Below, piece after piece: positions 7,838-16,376 of a stretch of DNA of 36,125 nt (position 1 is the first letter of the stretch; each line of letters opens with the position of its first letter). Made by a program: the position numbers and the translations under genes. This stretch comes from Gammaproteobacteria bacterium (lineage in GTDB: Bacteria > Pseudomonadota > Gammaproteobacteria > Thiotrichales > Thiotrichaceae): the NCBI GenBank assembly GCA_018822845.1, contig JAHJJD010000107.1, positions 1 through 36,125 of the forward strand, read 5' to 3'. Under the pieces are notes generated by a model. It did no database searches, was not told the origin of the DNA, and worked only from the letters and a program-made list of their open reading frames with translations.

Positions 7838-8407
7838 ATGACCGCCATGCCCGACACCACATCGCTCTTGCAAACCCACTACCAGCACCTGATGCAACAC
7901 CGCCGGGGCGATTCCAACGAAGACCTGCTGGCAAAAATGTACGCCTCCTGGTTGTGCGGGCACGGCGCGATGCCGCTGAATCTGGGTCTGCCGCTGGACA
8001 TCTTCCGCACCATGATGGCCTACCATTTCCCCACATTGCCGCACATTTCCCGCCCGGTACAGATACGCCCGCTGGATACCGAACGCCTGCCGGAACTGGA
8101 CGACTTACGCGCCCTGCTGCACCAAAGCCACAGCCATACCAGCCCCGATGCAGGCTGGATGGTAGAAATCCTCTGCGCGGGTTGCATGGGCAACGACCAC
8201 CTGTGGCAAGACCTCGGATTGTGGTCGCGCAAAGACCTTTCCACCCTTATGTACGATAATTTCCAGCCATTGGCGCAAAGGAACAGCAAGGACATGAAGT
8301 GGAAAAAATTCCTCTACAAGCAGATGTGCGAAGGCGAAGGCATTTACGTATGCCGCTCGCCCTCCTGTGAAGTCTGTGTGGATTACGCCGCATGTTTCGG
8401 GGAATAG
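7838..8407 (+). CDS. nifQ: NifQ, molybdenum donor for FeMo-co synthesis
   Basis: A 189-aa protein that carries a Mo-Fe-S cluster and passes molybdenum to the NifEN/NifH cofactor assembly complex. The diagnostic C-terminal motif C172-x4-C177-x2-C180-x5-C186 is intact. Family stretches HLWQDLGLWSR, RNSKDMKWKKFLYKQ and the C-terminal ACFG are clear. The ATG at 7838 follows AGGA; an ATG at 7847 is possible. It overlaps draG by 16 nt and is first in its sigma54 operon, so Mo supply would follow NifA activity. Confidence 0.95.
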   Translation: MTAMPDTTSLLQTHYQHLMQHRRGDSNEDLLAKMYASWLCGHGAMPLNLGLPLDIFRTMMAYHFPTLPHISRPVQIRPLDTERLPELDDLRALLHQSHSHTSPDAGWMVEILCAGCMGNDHLWQDLGLWSRKDLSTLMYDNFQPLAQRNSKDMKWKKFLYKQMCEGEGIYVCRSPSCEVCVDYAACFGE

Positions 8408-9273
8408 CCGCCTACCTTGGCCTTGCGGTCGGTGACGCGCTGGGTGCAACCGTGGAATTCATGACCCCGGCTGAAATCCGCCACGAATACGGCGTGCACC
8501 AGCAGATGATCGGCGGCGGCTGGCTGAAACTGAAAGCTGGCGACATCACCGACGACACCGAAATGAGCCTCGCCCTCGGCGACGCCATCCTCAGTGCAGG
8601 CAAGGTGGAACCGGTCAGTATTGCGGAAGCCTTCAGCGACTGGATGCGCAGCAAGCCCAAGGACATCGGCAACACCGTGCGGCGTGGCATTGTGCAATTC
8701 CGCCGCACTGGCCAGACCGAAATGCCGGAAAGCGAACACGATGCAGGCAACGGTGCCTGTATGCGCAGCCTGCCGCTAGCACTGGTCACCCTGCACCAAC
8801 CGTGGACGCAGGCACAAGCCGCTTCCCGCCTGCAAGCCCATATTACCCACCACAACCCGCTGTCGGACGCAGGCACGGAATGCATCATGCAGATGGTGCA
8901 AGCCGCCATCCTCGGCGAACCGCGCACCGAACTGGAATGGCTGGCGCACGACCTGATCCAGCGTTACCCGCCGTTCGAATACCGCAAAACCCGCCGCGAC
9001 AACCCCAGCGGCTACATCGTCGACACCCTGCAAGCCGTGTTCCAGGCGCTGTTTGCCACCGATTCGTTTGAAACCGCACTGGTGGAAGTGGTCAACCGGG
9101 GCGGCGACGCCGACACCACTGGCGCAATCCTCGGCATGGTCGCAGGCGCACATTACGGGCTGGAAAGCATTCCCGAACGCTGGCTGCAACGGCTGAACCC
9201 CGCCATCCGCAGCCGTTGCACCGAGCAGGCGCGCGCACTCTATCAACTAGCAAACCAAGGACACTCCCCATGA
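8392..9273 (+). CDS. draG: DraG, dinitrogenase reductase ADP-ribosylglycohydrolase
   Basis: A 293-aa binuclear-manganese hydrolase that removes ADP-ribose from the modified arginine of NifH and so reactivates nitrogenase. Metal-site motifs are ITDDTEMS (D54, D55, E57) and GGDADTTG (D239, D241), with DAGNGA near residue 117. Length and N-terminal GLAVGDALGATVEFM agree with classical DraG, so I prefer this over a generic ADP-ribosylglycohydrolase. It overlaps nifQ and its TGA overlaps the ATG of the Rrf2 gene, so the three are probably co-translated. Its partner draT is 22 kb away, next to nifH. Confidence 0.95.
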   Translation: MFRGIAAYLGLAVGDALGATVEFMTPAEIRHEYGVHQQMIGGGWLKLKAGDITDDTEMSLALGDAILSAGKVEPVSIAEAFSDWMRSKPKDIGNTVRRGIVQFRRTGQTEMPESEHDAGNGACMRSLPLALVTLHQPWTQAQAASRLQAHITHHNPLSDAGTECIMQMVQAAILGEPRTELEWLAHDLIQRYPPFEYRKTRRDNPSGYIVDTLQAVFQALFATDSFETALVEVVNRGGDADTTGAILGMVAGAHYGLESIPERWLQRLNPAIRSRCTEQARALYQLANQGHSP

Positions 9274-9800
9274 GACTATCCCGCAAAGACGAGCATTCCA
9301 TCGTTGCCATGTTGTCGTTGGCGACCCACGACCGCTACTCCGATCCGGTCAGCCTCACCGGGCTGTCGGAGACGCTGGGCATTTCCACCTCCTACCTCGA
9401 ATACCTGTTCAGCGGCCTGCGCAAGCATGGGCTGGTGGAAGGCTTGCGTGGCGTTGGCGGCGGCTACCGGCTGGCACGGCCTGCCGCGCAGATCAGCATT
9501 GCTGACATCCTGTTCGCCACCCATGCACTGACCGATGAAGTCGAAGTAGAACTGCCGGAATCCGCCGACCTGTCGTCACAGGAAGCCGCGCATGGCTGGC
9601 AGGAACTGAACCGCCGCATCCGCGACTTCCTGGCCGACATGACGCTGGCGGATTTCGTCCAAACCAAATCCGAACGCGCGGGCAAGCAGAACGGCAACTC
9701 GGTCAGCAGCTACATTGCCAGCATGTTTCCCGCCCATTCCGGCCAGGCTATTGCCGAGAAAGGGCGACCGCCGGTCGCCCCTACGCGGGGTTATCTGTAG
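9270..9800 (+). CDS. Rrf2-family regulator lacking cysteines
   Basis: A 176-aa winged-helix protein: MRLSRKDEHSIVAMLSLA, then the helix-turn-helix region with ISTSYLEYLFSGLRKHGLVEGLRGVGGGYRLAR, then a dimerisation helix, as in IscR, NsrR and RirA. Unlike those it has no cysteine anywhere, so it cannot hold a Cys-ligated Fe-S cluster. Start at 9270 because its ATGA overlaps the draG stop; an upstream alternative at 9216 lies inside draG. The last residues (GRPPVAPTRGYL) come from a REP pair, and the TAG stop is the GTAG of the second REP unit, so the C-terminus was probably altered by that insertion. Targets unknown; iscA-nifUS just downstream is an obvious candidate. Confidence 0.85.
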   Translation: MRLSRKDEHSIVAMLSLATHDRYSDPVSLTGLSETLGISTSYLEYLFSGLRKHGLVEGLRGVGGGYRLARPAAQISIADILFATHALTDEVEVELPESADLSSQEAAHGWQELNRRIRDFLADMTLADFVQTKSERAGKQNGNSVSSYIASMFPAHSGQAIAEKGRPPVAPTRGYL

Positions 9801-9820
9801 GGGCGACCGGTGGTCGCCCT
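9758..9820. repeat. Inverted REP pair over the 3' end of the Rrf2 gene
   Basis: Units at about 9758-9784 (…CCCCTAC) and 9797-9820 (GTAGGGGCG…). The first has the perfect GACCGCCGGTC core; the second has one mismatch (GACCGGTGGTC). The pair supplies the last codons and the stop of the Rrf2 gene. Confidence 0.85.
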
Positions 9821-9845
9821 CCCCACGCCACACCGCTCCATCCAA

Positions 9846-9861
9846 TGTCCGTTTAACGACA
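9846..9861. promoter_or_regulatory. NifA upstream activator site, distal (iscA-nifUS)
   Basis: Exact TGT-N10-ACA (TGT 9846-9848, ACA 9859-9861), centre about 95 bp from the -24 GG. Confidence 0.65.
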
Positions 9862-9879
9862 AGCCACCCAATTCTCTCC

Positions 9880-9895
9880 TGTTCAAAACCCTACA
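9880..9895. promoter_or_regulatory. NifA upstream activator site, proximal (iscA-nifUS)
   Basis: Exact TGT-N10-ACA (TGT 9880-9882, ACA 9893-9895), centre about 61 bp from the -24 GG and 34 bp from the distal site. Confidence 0.7.
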
Positions 9896-9946
9896 ATTTC
9901 GCCAGTCGACAAAAATAAACCTTTAAAAATCAATAATAAAAACGAT

Positions 9947-9962
9947 TGGCACAGGGTTTGCA
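9947..9962 (+). promoter_or_regulatory. sigma54 promoter of iscA-nifU-nifS
   Basis: TGGCAC-AGGGT-TTGCA, a full match to the -24/-12 consensus. Transcription should start near 9974, 27 nt before iscA. Confidence 0.85.
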
Positions 9963-10000
9963 AATCTCCCTGCAAACACATTCAACGGGAGATAACGAGC

Positions 10001-10324
10001 ATGATCATACTGACCGACAACGCCCAGAAAGCCCTCGGGCGCTTCATCCAGGGTTCCGAAACCCCGATTGCCGGGCTGCGTATTGGCGTCTCCGGCGGCG
10101 GCTGTTCTGGCCTGCAATATTCCATGAATCTGGTCGAAGCCAAGAGCGACGGCGATCTGGAAGTCGCATTCCCGGCACTGACCGTATTCATCGACCCGGA
10201 AAGCGCGCCGAAACTGACCGGCTTAACCGTGGATTTCATCGATGGTATCGACGGCAGCGGTTTCAAGTTTGAAAACCCCAACGCCACCAATAGCTGCGGT
10301 TGCGGCAAATCATTCGCTGCCTGA
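10001..10324 (+). CDS. iscA: IscA(nif)/HesB-type Fe-S carrier
   Basis: A 107-aa A-type Fe-S carrier. The three ligand cysteines are C35 (GGCSG), C99 and C101 (SCGCG). Such proteins accept clusters made on NifU and pass them to apo-nitrogenase components. GGGAG precedes the ATG. First gene of the iscA-nifU-nifS-nifZ-like operon under a strong sigma54 promoter; the nif version is often called IscA-nif or HesB. Confidence 0.95.
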   Translation: MIILTDNAQKALGRFIQGSETPIAGLRIGVSGGGCSGLQYSMNLVEAKSDGDLEVAFPALTVFIDPESAPKLTGLTVDFIDGIDGSGFKFENPNATNSCGCGKSFAA

Positions 10325-10357
10325 TTCACGACGCCACGCCAACAGGAGACCCAAGCC

Positions 10358-11245
10358 ATGTGGGATTATTCAGAAAAGGTACAAGACCATTTTTTCAACC
10401 CGCGTAACGCTGGTGCAGTCGCACAAGCCAATGCCACTGGCGATGTGGGTTCACTCAGTTGCGGCGACGCGCTGCGCCTGACCCTCAAGGTCAACCCGGA
10501 AACCGACATTATCGAAGACGCTGGCTTCCAGACTTTTGGTTGCGGTTCTGCGGTCGCCTCCAGTTCCGCGCTGACCGAAATGATCAAGGGCATGAAAGTG
10601 GATGATGCCTTGAAAATTTCCAATCAGGACATCGCCGACTACCTTGACGGGCTGCCACCCGAAAAGATGCACTGCTCGGTCATGGGTCGCGAAGCCCTGC
10701 AAGCCGCCGTCGCCAACTACCGTGGCGAGGAATGGGTTGACGACCACGAAGAAGGCGCACTGATCTGCAAATGCTTCGCCGTCGACGCGGTACTGATCGA
10801 AGAAACCATCCGCGCCAACAACCTCAGCACCGTTGAGGAAGTCACCAATTACACCAAGGCTGGCGGCGGCTGTTCCGCGTGTTTTGAAGGCATCGAGGAA
10901 ATCCTCAACATGGTGCTGGAAGAACGCGCCGAACTGGAAGCTGCCGCACCACCTCCGCCACCCGAACCCGTCAAGCCTGCCAAAGCCCCGTTGACCAACC
11001 TGCAACGGATGCGCCGCATCGAACACACGCTGGAAGCGATCCGCCCACAACTGCAAGCCGACCGAGGCGACATCGAACTGGTGGAAGTCGATTTCGACAA
11101 GAAAATCGCCTTCGTTAACCTGAGTGGCGCGTGTTCCGGTTGCCAGATGGCAGCAGCTACTTTGGGCGGCGTGCAACAGCGCGTCATGGAAGATTTGGGT
11201 GAATTCATCCGCGTATTGCCTGCGACTGAAATGGGCAAGTTTTAA
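10358..11245 (+). CDS. nifU: NifU, Fe-S cluster scaffold
   Basis: A 295-aa three-domain scaffold. The N-terminal IscU-like domain has C35, C62 and C106. The central ferredoxin-like domain has C137, C139, C172 and C175, holding a permanent [2Fe-2S] cluster. A linker rich in alanine and proline (about 195-210) leads to the C-terminal Nfu domain with C259 and C262 (CSGCQ). All nine functional cysteines are present, and the first seven sit at the same numbers as in Azotobacter NifU. It takes sulfur from NifS and donates [4Fe-4S] clusters to NifH and other nif proteins. AGGAG precedes the ATG. Confidence 0.98.
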   Translation: MWDYSEKVQDHFFNPRNAGAVAQANATGDVGSLSCGDALRLTLKVNPETDIIEDAGFQTFGCGSAVASSSALTEMIKGMKVDDALKISNQDIADYLDGLPPEKMHCSVMGREALQAAVANYRGEEWVDDHEEGALICKCFAVDAVLIEETIRANNLSTVEEVTNYTKAGGGCSACFEGIEEILNMVLEERAELEAAAPPPPPEPVKPAKAPLTNLQRMRRIEHTLEAIRPQLQADRGDIELVEVDFDKKIAFVNLSGACSGCQMAAATLGGVQQRVMEDLGEFIRVLPATEMGKF

Positions 11246-11292
11246 GAACCCCTCACCCCCTAGCCCCCTCTCCCTCAAGGGGCGAGGGGGAA
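11246..11292. repeat. Palindromic repeat between nifU and nifS
   Basis: A segment built on CCCCTCTCCCTCAAGGGGCGAGGGG forms an imperfect hairpin. The same sequence family occurs after nifK (36016-36119), so it is dispersed. In the transcript it could tune nifS relative to nifU. Confidence 0.7.
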
Positions 11293-11308
11293 CAAGAAGG
11301 AGTATGTT

Positions 11309-12526
11309 ATGAGTGAAGGTATCTATCTCGACAATAACGCCACCACGATGGTGTCGCCGGAAGTCGTGCAAGCCATGCTGCCGTATTTCACCGAGCAGTT
11401 CGGCAACCCGTCTTCCATCCACCAGTTTGGCAACAAGGTCGGGCTGGCAATCAAGGCGGCCCGCAAGCAAGTGCAAAAGCTGCTGGGTGCGGAACACGAT
11501 TCCGAGATCATTTTCACCTCGTGCGGCACGGAATCCGATTCCACCGCGATCCTCTCTGCCCTCAAAGCGCAGCCGGAACGCAAAGAAATCATCACCACGG
11601 TGGTAGAGCATCCTGCCATCCTGACCCTGTGCGAAAATCTGGAAAAAGACGGCTACACCGTGCATTACCTCAAGGTGGACGGCAAAGGGCGGTTGGATTT
11701 GGATGAATACGCCAAGCTGCTCACCGACAACGTGGCGATTGTGTCGGCGATGTGGGCGAACAACGAAAGCGGCACCTATTTCCCCGTGGTGGAAATGGCT
11801 GAAATGGCGAACGCGGCTGGCATCATGTTCCACACTGATGCGGTGCAAGCCGTCGGCAAGATTCCGATGAGTTTGAAAGACACCAAGATCGACATGCTGT
11901 CGGTGTCGGGGCATAAATTGCACGCGCCCAAAGGCATTGGTGTGCTGTATTTGCGCCGGGGCACACGTTTCCGTCCGCTGCTGCGCGGTGGGCATCAGGA
12001 ACGTGGGCGGCGTGCCGGGACGGAAAATGCGGCTTCCATCGTTGCGCTCGGTAAGGCGGCGGAAATGGCGCTGGAGCACATGGAGCACGAAAACATTTGC
12101 GTGCGTGCCATGCGTGACCGTCTGAAAGAAGGCTTGCTGGCTGCCATCCCCAACTGTTTTGTGACCGGCGACCCGGACAATTGTTTGCCAAATACGCTCA
12201 ATATCGCGTTTGAATACATCGAAGGCGAAGCGATTTTGCTGATGCTCAACAAGCAAGGCATCGCGGCTTCGAGCGGTTCGGCGTGTACCTCTGGCTCACT
12301 CGAACCGTCGCACGTGATGCGGGCAATGGGCATTCCTTATACGGCTGCACACGGCACAATCCGCTTCTCGCTGTCGCGCTATAACAATATGCCCGAAATG
12401 GAACAAGTCATCGCCGCTGTTCCGCCGATTATTGCGCAACTGCGCAAGCTGTCACCGTATTGGGATGCTGCCAATAATGTGCCCGTGGAAGAACCGGAAA
12501 AGGCATTTGCTCCGGCTTATGCCTGA
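11309..12526 (+). CDS. nifS: NifS cysteine desulfurase
   Basis: A 405-aa pyridoxal-phosphate enzyme that converts cysteine to alanine and a persulfide for cluster assembly on NifU. Visible features: N-terminal YLDNNATT, H101 that stacks on the cofactor, D177 (HTDAVQ), K203 in SGHKLHAPKG as the Schiff-base lysine, and catalytic C326 in SSGSACTSG. It is a group I desulfurase of usual length. AAGGAG precedes the ATG. An inverted REP pair follows the stop codon, before the NifZ-like gene. Confidence 0.98.
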   Translation: MSEGIYLDNNATTMVSPEVVQAMLPYFTEQFGNPSSIHQFGNKVGLAIKAARKQVQKLLGAEHDSEIIFTSCGTESDSTAILSALKAQPERKEIITTVVEHPAILTLCENLEKDGYTVHYLKVDGKGRLDLDEYAKLLTDNVAIVSAMWANNESGTYFPVVEMAEMANAAGIMFHTDAVQAVGKIPMSLKDTKIDMLSVSGHKLHAPKGIGVLYLRRGTRFRPLLRGGHQERGRRAGTENAASIVALGKAAEMALEHMEHENICVRAMRDRLKEGLLAAIPNCFVTGDPDNCLPNTLNIAFEYIEGEAILLMLNKQGIAASSGSACTSGSLEPSHVMRAMGIPYTAAHGTIRFSLSRYNNMPEMEQVIAAVPPIIAQLRKLSPYWDAANNVPVEEPEKAFAPAYA

Positions 12527-12533
12527 CACACCT

Positions 12534-12600
12534 AAGAGGGCGTATGCAATACGCCCCTACAAGAACCCCCCGTAGGGGCGTATTGCATACGCCCTCTTTC
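12534..12600. repeat. Inverted REP-like pair, GGGCGTATGCAATACGCCC core
   Basis: Unit one ends CCCCTAC (12560) and unit two begins GTAGGGG (12572); together they form a large palindrome. The outer GTAGGGGCG…CGCCCTCTT frame equals that of the GACCGGCGGTC family, but the hairpin tip is different. Confidence 0.85.
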
Positions 12601-12623
12601 TCTTCCTGTATTCGGAGGTTTTC

Positions 12624-12878
12624 ATGGATATTTCTCAAATTCAACCCGGTGACATGGTGTTTGCTGCTACCGACTTGTTCAGTGACGGCGAAATTCCGGG
12701 CTACGCCGAAGGTGCGCTGGTCGTCAAAGCGGGTACTCGCGGCGTGCTGATCAATACCGGGCATTATGAGGAATACCCGGATGACGAGTTTTATCTGGTG
12801 CAGTTTGAGGATGAGAGCGGGACGTTGGGGTTGTCGCTGGGGTGTTGGGCGGAGGAGTTGATGACTGAACAGGTATAA
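12624..12878 (+). CDS. nifZ: NifZ-like protein
   Basis: An 84-aa acidic protein with the features of the NifZ domain: PGDMVFA, the segment DGEIPGYAEGALVVKAGTRG, then YLVQFED and a C-terminal AEELM. NifZ assists conversion of cluster pairs into the second P-cluster of NifDK. Length is typical of the core domain. GGAGG precedes the ATG. It ends the nif gene run; the convergent DUF262 gene ends 62 bp away. A SH3-like domain of unrelated function is the alternative. Confidence 0.78.
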   Translation: MDISQIQPGDMVFAATDLFSDGEIPGYAEGALVVKAGTRGVLINTGHYEEYPDDEFYLVQFEDESGTLGLSLGCWAEELMTEQV

Positions 12879-12939
12879 GCAACTACTGCCAGTATGCAAT
12901 GATTGCCTATGCCATATGATCAGATATTTAGCTAAGGGA

Positions 12940-14763
12940 TTAATCGTAGCAAGTTTTCAACAACCCAATCATTTTTTCCCGATGAGATTTTATGTTCTCT
13001 AACCCAACCTCTGTATTATCCCAGACATTATATTCCATCATTAATTTTTGCTTTAGGCTGCTTGGTTTATGTCCCTTCTTCTCTGTAGGCAAGCGATTAC
13101 TTAATCTCGAATTTTCACTACCACTAACCAAACATAAATTACCAAAATTATCACAACCTCCATTAAGATCATTATCGCTAATTTTTTTAGAACTCATGCC
13201 CTCTGACTCAAAAGGATTCTGAGGATAATGATGTTCAATAGAGTTTTTGTATGAAAAGTGAAAATCGTTATGATTGTTTCGGTCTTCATTCCAAATCAAA
13301 TAATCAAGCAAATTAAAAACAAATCTGTTAACACTAGTTCCTTCATCAAGAGATGAATTTAACTCTCCAAATGACTTAAAGTAACTTTTTATTTTTTCAA
13401 GCCTAATTTTTTGCAGAAAATTACAATAATCATAAGAGTCAATTTCTTTTTTCTCACAAAGCCATGCCAATGTTTCCTTTAGCCAGCTTTTATAGTTGTG
13501 TGAATAAAAAGATACCTCAAGCATAGAAATAGCCATAATTATTTCTTTATTGATTTTGTCATCAGAAAAAGTATTTTTTAAATTAAACTTGAGATTTTTT
13601 CCTTGATCCTGATCAATAAAAACCCGTTCCAATCTCCATTCTTTTTCAGAGCTTCGTTTAACAAGGTATTTATCAAATAAATTTCTGCATTTAAGCAGTG
13701 TCTCAGCAAATAATTTTACAATGCATTCATTCCATTGAATTTTTTCAAAATTCTCTATTAGCTTTTTATCATCAAGCGCAATAGTTTTATCTCCCAAGGT
13801 AATTAACTTTCTTTCCTCGACAAAAATTGACAATACATGCAATAGAAAGTTAGGAAAATCAATAATGGATTTCACAGAACCATCTTGGAGTTTCTGAGAT
13901 AATTTATTATCATATTTTAGCGGTTTTCTGAGTATATCCCTAAGCTCCTCACTGTCTTCAGAATTTTCTATGCCACTTTTAAAAAAATCAAGATAACAAT
14001 CAAATGAAATTTCATTATTAAATATCTGACTTGATTGAGATGCCGAAAATTTTTTCTGAACGTAGCAATTCATATTGGCACAGGAATCCCATATTTTTGC
14101 GAAAACTTTTCGCTCATTTTCTTTTTCTTTAGGGATATAGCTCATAATTTTAGCTTTTAATATCTCATGCTTTTCTAGCTGTTCTCCTCTATTATTCATA
14201 ATTTCAAAATATGCGCTAACATCTGTATTATTTGGTACTTTCACTCTTAATAAATAGACACTTTCTCGGAAATATGCAAAAAAAGCATTCAATTTCCCTT
14301 GTTCTACGTCTAACTCTTTTAGTTTAATTTTTATATTATGGTAAGCAGAAATCATTGAATACTCAGCGTTTCTTTGATCCGAAACTACCCCATTGCCATA
14401 TAGATCCTGTAACGTTTCTGTAGAGACATTTCTAGCTTCAAATCCCAATGATACTTTCATCGAATCATTAACTGATTCATATATACTAGAGAAGTCATTT
14501 TTTAACACCGCGAGTAATATGCAGAGTGTCGTATAGCGTTGTTGACCATCAATAATATCATACTTATTAAGACCTTTATCAAAAACAACCAAACTACCAA
14601 TATAGTAATGCTTGGTTTCATTTCTACGAGCATCATTTATATCATCAATTAGTTGATTGATTTCCCTATAACCCCAAGCATATTCACGCTGATAAATTGG
14701 TATCACATATTGATCAGAATAATTAAATAATTTTTTTATTGATAATGAAGCAACATCACTCAT
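12940..14763 (-). CDS. DUF262-DUF1524 protein (GmrSD-like nuclease), large subunit
   Basis: A 607-aa protein. The N-terminal DUF262 (ParB-like, NTP-using) domain has YQREYAWG near residue 25 and DGQQR at 72-76. The C-terminal DUF1524 is an HNH-type nuclease domain with EHHYPQ at about 510-515, NFGNLCLVS near 540 and SNRLPTEKK near 555. This domain pair occurs in GmrS-GmrD fusions and SspE, which cut phage DNA with modified bases or sense modified host DNA. Start at 14763 because it overlaps the partner's stop by 8 nt; the longer frame to 14826 lies inside the partner gene. AT-rich codon use marks it as recently acquired. Confidence 0.85.
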   Translation of the reverse strand: MSDVASLSIKKLFNYSDQYVIPIYQREYAWGYREINQLIDDINDARRNETKHYYIGSLVVFDKGLNKYDIIDGQQRYTTLCILLAVLKNDFSSIYESVNDSMKVSLGFEARNVSTETLQDLYGNGVVSDQRNAEYSMISAYHNIKIKLKELDVEQGKLNAFFAYFRESVYLLRVKVPNNTDVSAYFEIMNNRGEQLEKHEILKAKIMSYIPKEKENERKVFAKIWDSCANMNCYVQKKFSASQSSQIFNNEISFDCYLDFFKSGIENSEDSEELRDILRKPLKYDNKLSQKLQDGSVKSIIDFPNFLLHVLSIFVEERKLITLGDKTIALDDKKLIENFEKIQWNECIVKLFAETLLKCRNLFDKYLVKRSSEKEWRLERVFIDQDQGKNLKFNLKNTFSDDKINKEIIMAISMLEVSFYSHNYKSWLKETLAWLCEKKEIDSYDYCNFLQKIRLEKIKSYFKSFGELNSSLDEGTSVNRFVFNLLDYLIWNEDRNNHNDFHFSYKNSIEHHYPQNPFESEGMSSKKISDNDLNGGCDNFGNLCLVSGSENSRLSNRLPTEKKGHKPSSLKQKLMMEYNVWDNTEVGLENIKSHREKMIGLLKTCYD

Positions 14764-16138
14764 CACAATCTCCATTTGAAAGGTCATCAATAAGTTTTTT
14801 AATTTCTTCAAGGTAATTCGCACCATCGGAATTAGTCACTGGTGGCAAATAAACATTGATAACATCTAAAGGTGTTAGGGCATTTTCGATTATGTAAAAT
14901 AAATTATCGGCATTTGGTGGTTTCGATAAATTATCAATTGTTTGGATAGAAATTCGTCCATGCCTCAATCTAATAGAATAGCTCCATATGAAACAAACCC
15001 TAACCGCAGTGGAAAAATGGTTTTTATTTGAATCTCCAAATTTATCATAATAAAAAAGCAATGTATTTTCAAATAACATCCTCACGAGTAAATCTCCAGT
15101 TCTCATTCTAGCCCTAGGATTATAACTTTCAATCACTCCAAAAACTTTCTTTGCACATGAATTCTTATGCTCTCTCAAATGTGTCAATTTTTGAATATAC
15201 ATCTCTATATATTCAAAAAACAACTTTCCATTAATTAATATCTGATTTAATTGAAAAGGATATTGGCTTTTTCCATAGTCTAATGAGTTTGCGGAAATAA
15301 GTCCCATTGTTTTAAATAGGGATTCAATTAACGTTTGTTGACTCAAGTAAGGATAAAATGTTTCTTTTGAAGAAAAGCCAACGCCTTTGAAGAGATCAAT
15401 ATTATCTTTCGAGAAATTAGCACCAGATGAATTATGCATTAGCCATGACCGAATACGGAAAAGGTGATTGCTAAAAATTTCGTGCAATGGGTTATCTTTT
15501 ATTACTTTAATTCTATCATCACCTTTATTGTCAATTCTTTTTTTCCATCTTTCATTGCATTCAAACTTTTCACTTTCTGAGTTATAACGCATCTCTCCAA
15601 GATGAAAAGCCTTAAGTAGATCATATGCTTCTAATGGTTTTCCTCGGGCATTTTGCGAATCAAAAAACTGAAATGCTTCCGATAAATCATCAATAACAAT
15701 ATAAGCCATTTCGCAGTTTTCTGAAATAAATTTCTTTAAATCCCTATTACCGCCATTGGTTTTAAGCTCTCTCATTACACAGTGGTAGTTATTGCTTATA
15801 TGTTTTTTGCTAATTTCCTGATCAAATTTATGTGAGAGAAGTGATATTTCTAGTTCCCCCAAGTAATATAAGATTATACTCAAAGTAACAAGACGTTGTT
15901 GCCCATCAACGATATCCCATTTATCTTTATCTTTATCTTTATCTTTATGAATAACCACACTACCAATTCTGTATTTACCTATTCCTTGGTTCTTTATAAT
16001 GTCGTTAATCAATTGTTTAACGTGTTTCTCAGACCATTTATAGGGTCTTTGATATTCAGGAAGAGTTAAAGGACGATGTGGATCATTAAGAATTTCCTTA
16101 ATATTTTTTATTTTTGTTTCAGCAACTACAATAGCCAT
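14756..16138 (-). CDS. DUF262 protein, small partner
   Basis: A 460-aa protein with an N-terminal DUF262 domain: LPEYQRPYKWSE near residue 27 and DGQQRLVTL at 78-86, with FFDSQNARGKPLEAYDLLKA near residue 158. No DUF1524 or HNH motif is visible in the rest, which is helical and unassigned. It precedes and overlaps the DUF262-DUF1524 gene, so the two likely act together, perhaps one as NTP-driven sensor or regulator of the other. A (KD)4 run at residues 65-72 from a hexanucleotide repeat lies just before DGQQR. AT-rich, with no clear ribosome site. Confidence 0.8.
   Translation of the reverse strand: MAIVVAETKIKNIKEILNDPHRPLTLPEYQRPYKWSEKHVKQLINDIIKNQGIGKYRIGSVVIHKDKDKDKDKWDIVDGQQRLVTLSIILYYLGELEISLLSHKFDQEISKKHISNNYHCVMRELKTNGGNRDLKKFISENCEMAYIVIDDLSEAFQFFDSQNARGKPLEAYDLLKAFHLGEMRYNSESEKFECNERWKKRIDNKGDDRIKVIKDNPLHEIFSNHLFRIRSWLMHNSSGANFSKDNIDLFKGVGFSSKETFYPYLSQQTLIESLFKTMGLISANSLDYGKSQYPFQLNQILINGKLFFEYIEMYIQKLTHLREHKNSCAKKVFGVIESYNPRARMRTGDLLVRMLFENTLLFYYDKFGDSNKNHFSTAVRVCFIWSYSIRLRHGRISIQTIDNLSKPPNADNLFYIIENALTPLDVINVYLPPVTNSDGANYLEEIKKLIDDLSNGDCDE
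15921..15944. repeat. Hexanucleotide tandem repeat, four units of TTATCT
   Basis: Four exact TTATCT copies inside the small DUF262 gene (read as Lys-Asp pairs on the minus strand). Unit length is a multiple of three, so slippage changes length without frameshift. Confidence 0.85.
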
Positions 16139-16376
16139 AATTACCTTGCCCTAGCCTGCCCATAAAGGCCAATAATTATACACAAATAAATTGCGATGCC
16201 AATCATCTCACCACATGTATTTCATCATCTCAATCATTGCAAAGAATTCACTAATGAAGAAAATTTTATTTGGCACGACATTGGCAATGTAAACGGGGAG
16301 CTGACCTAGGACTCTCTGTCGAGTAAGGGAGGATGAGCTGAGGTCACACAAACTAATTGAAATGCTAACTTTCCTA
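16139..16376. other. Intergenic region without a recognisable gene
   Basis: About 240 bp, AT-rich like the DUF262 genes on the left. I see no credible ORF, repeat or promoter match. It presumably holds the promoter of the DUF262 pair. Confidence 0.5.

Noticed and set aside
9216-9269. Earlier start for the Rrf2 gene at 9216
   Set aside because: It lies within draG in another frame; the coupled ATG at 9270 begins the family's conserved N-terminus.
10451-12256. 601-codon minus-strand frame across nifU and nifS
   Set aside because: Shadow of two certain genes in the opposite strand; sequence rich in H, F, Q and R as typical for antisense frames.
14764-14826. Earlier start for the DUF262-DUF1524 gene
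   Set aside because: It lies inside the partner gene; the ATGAGTGA overlap at 14763 is the normal coupled start.
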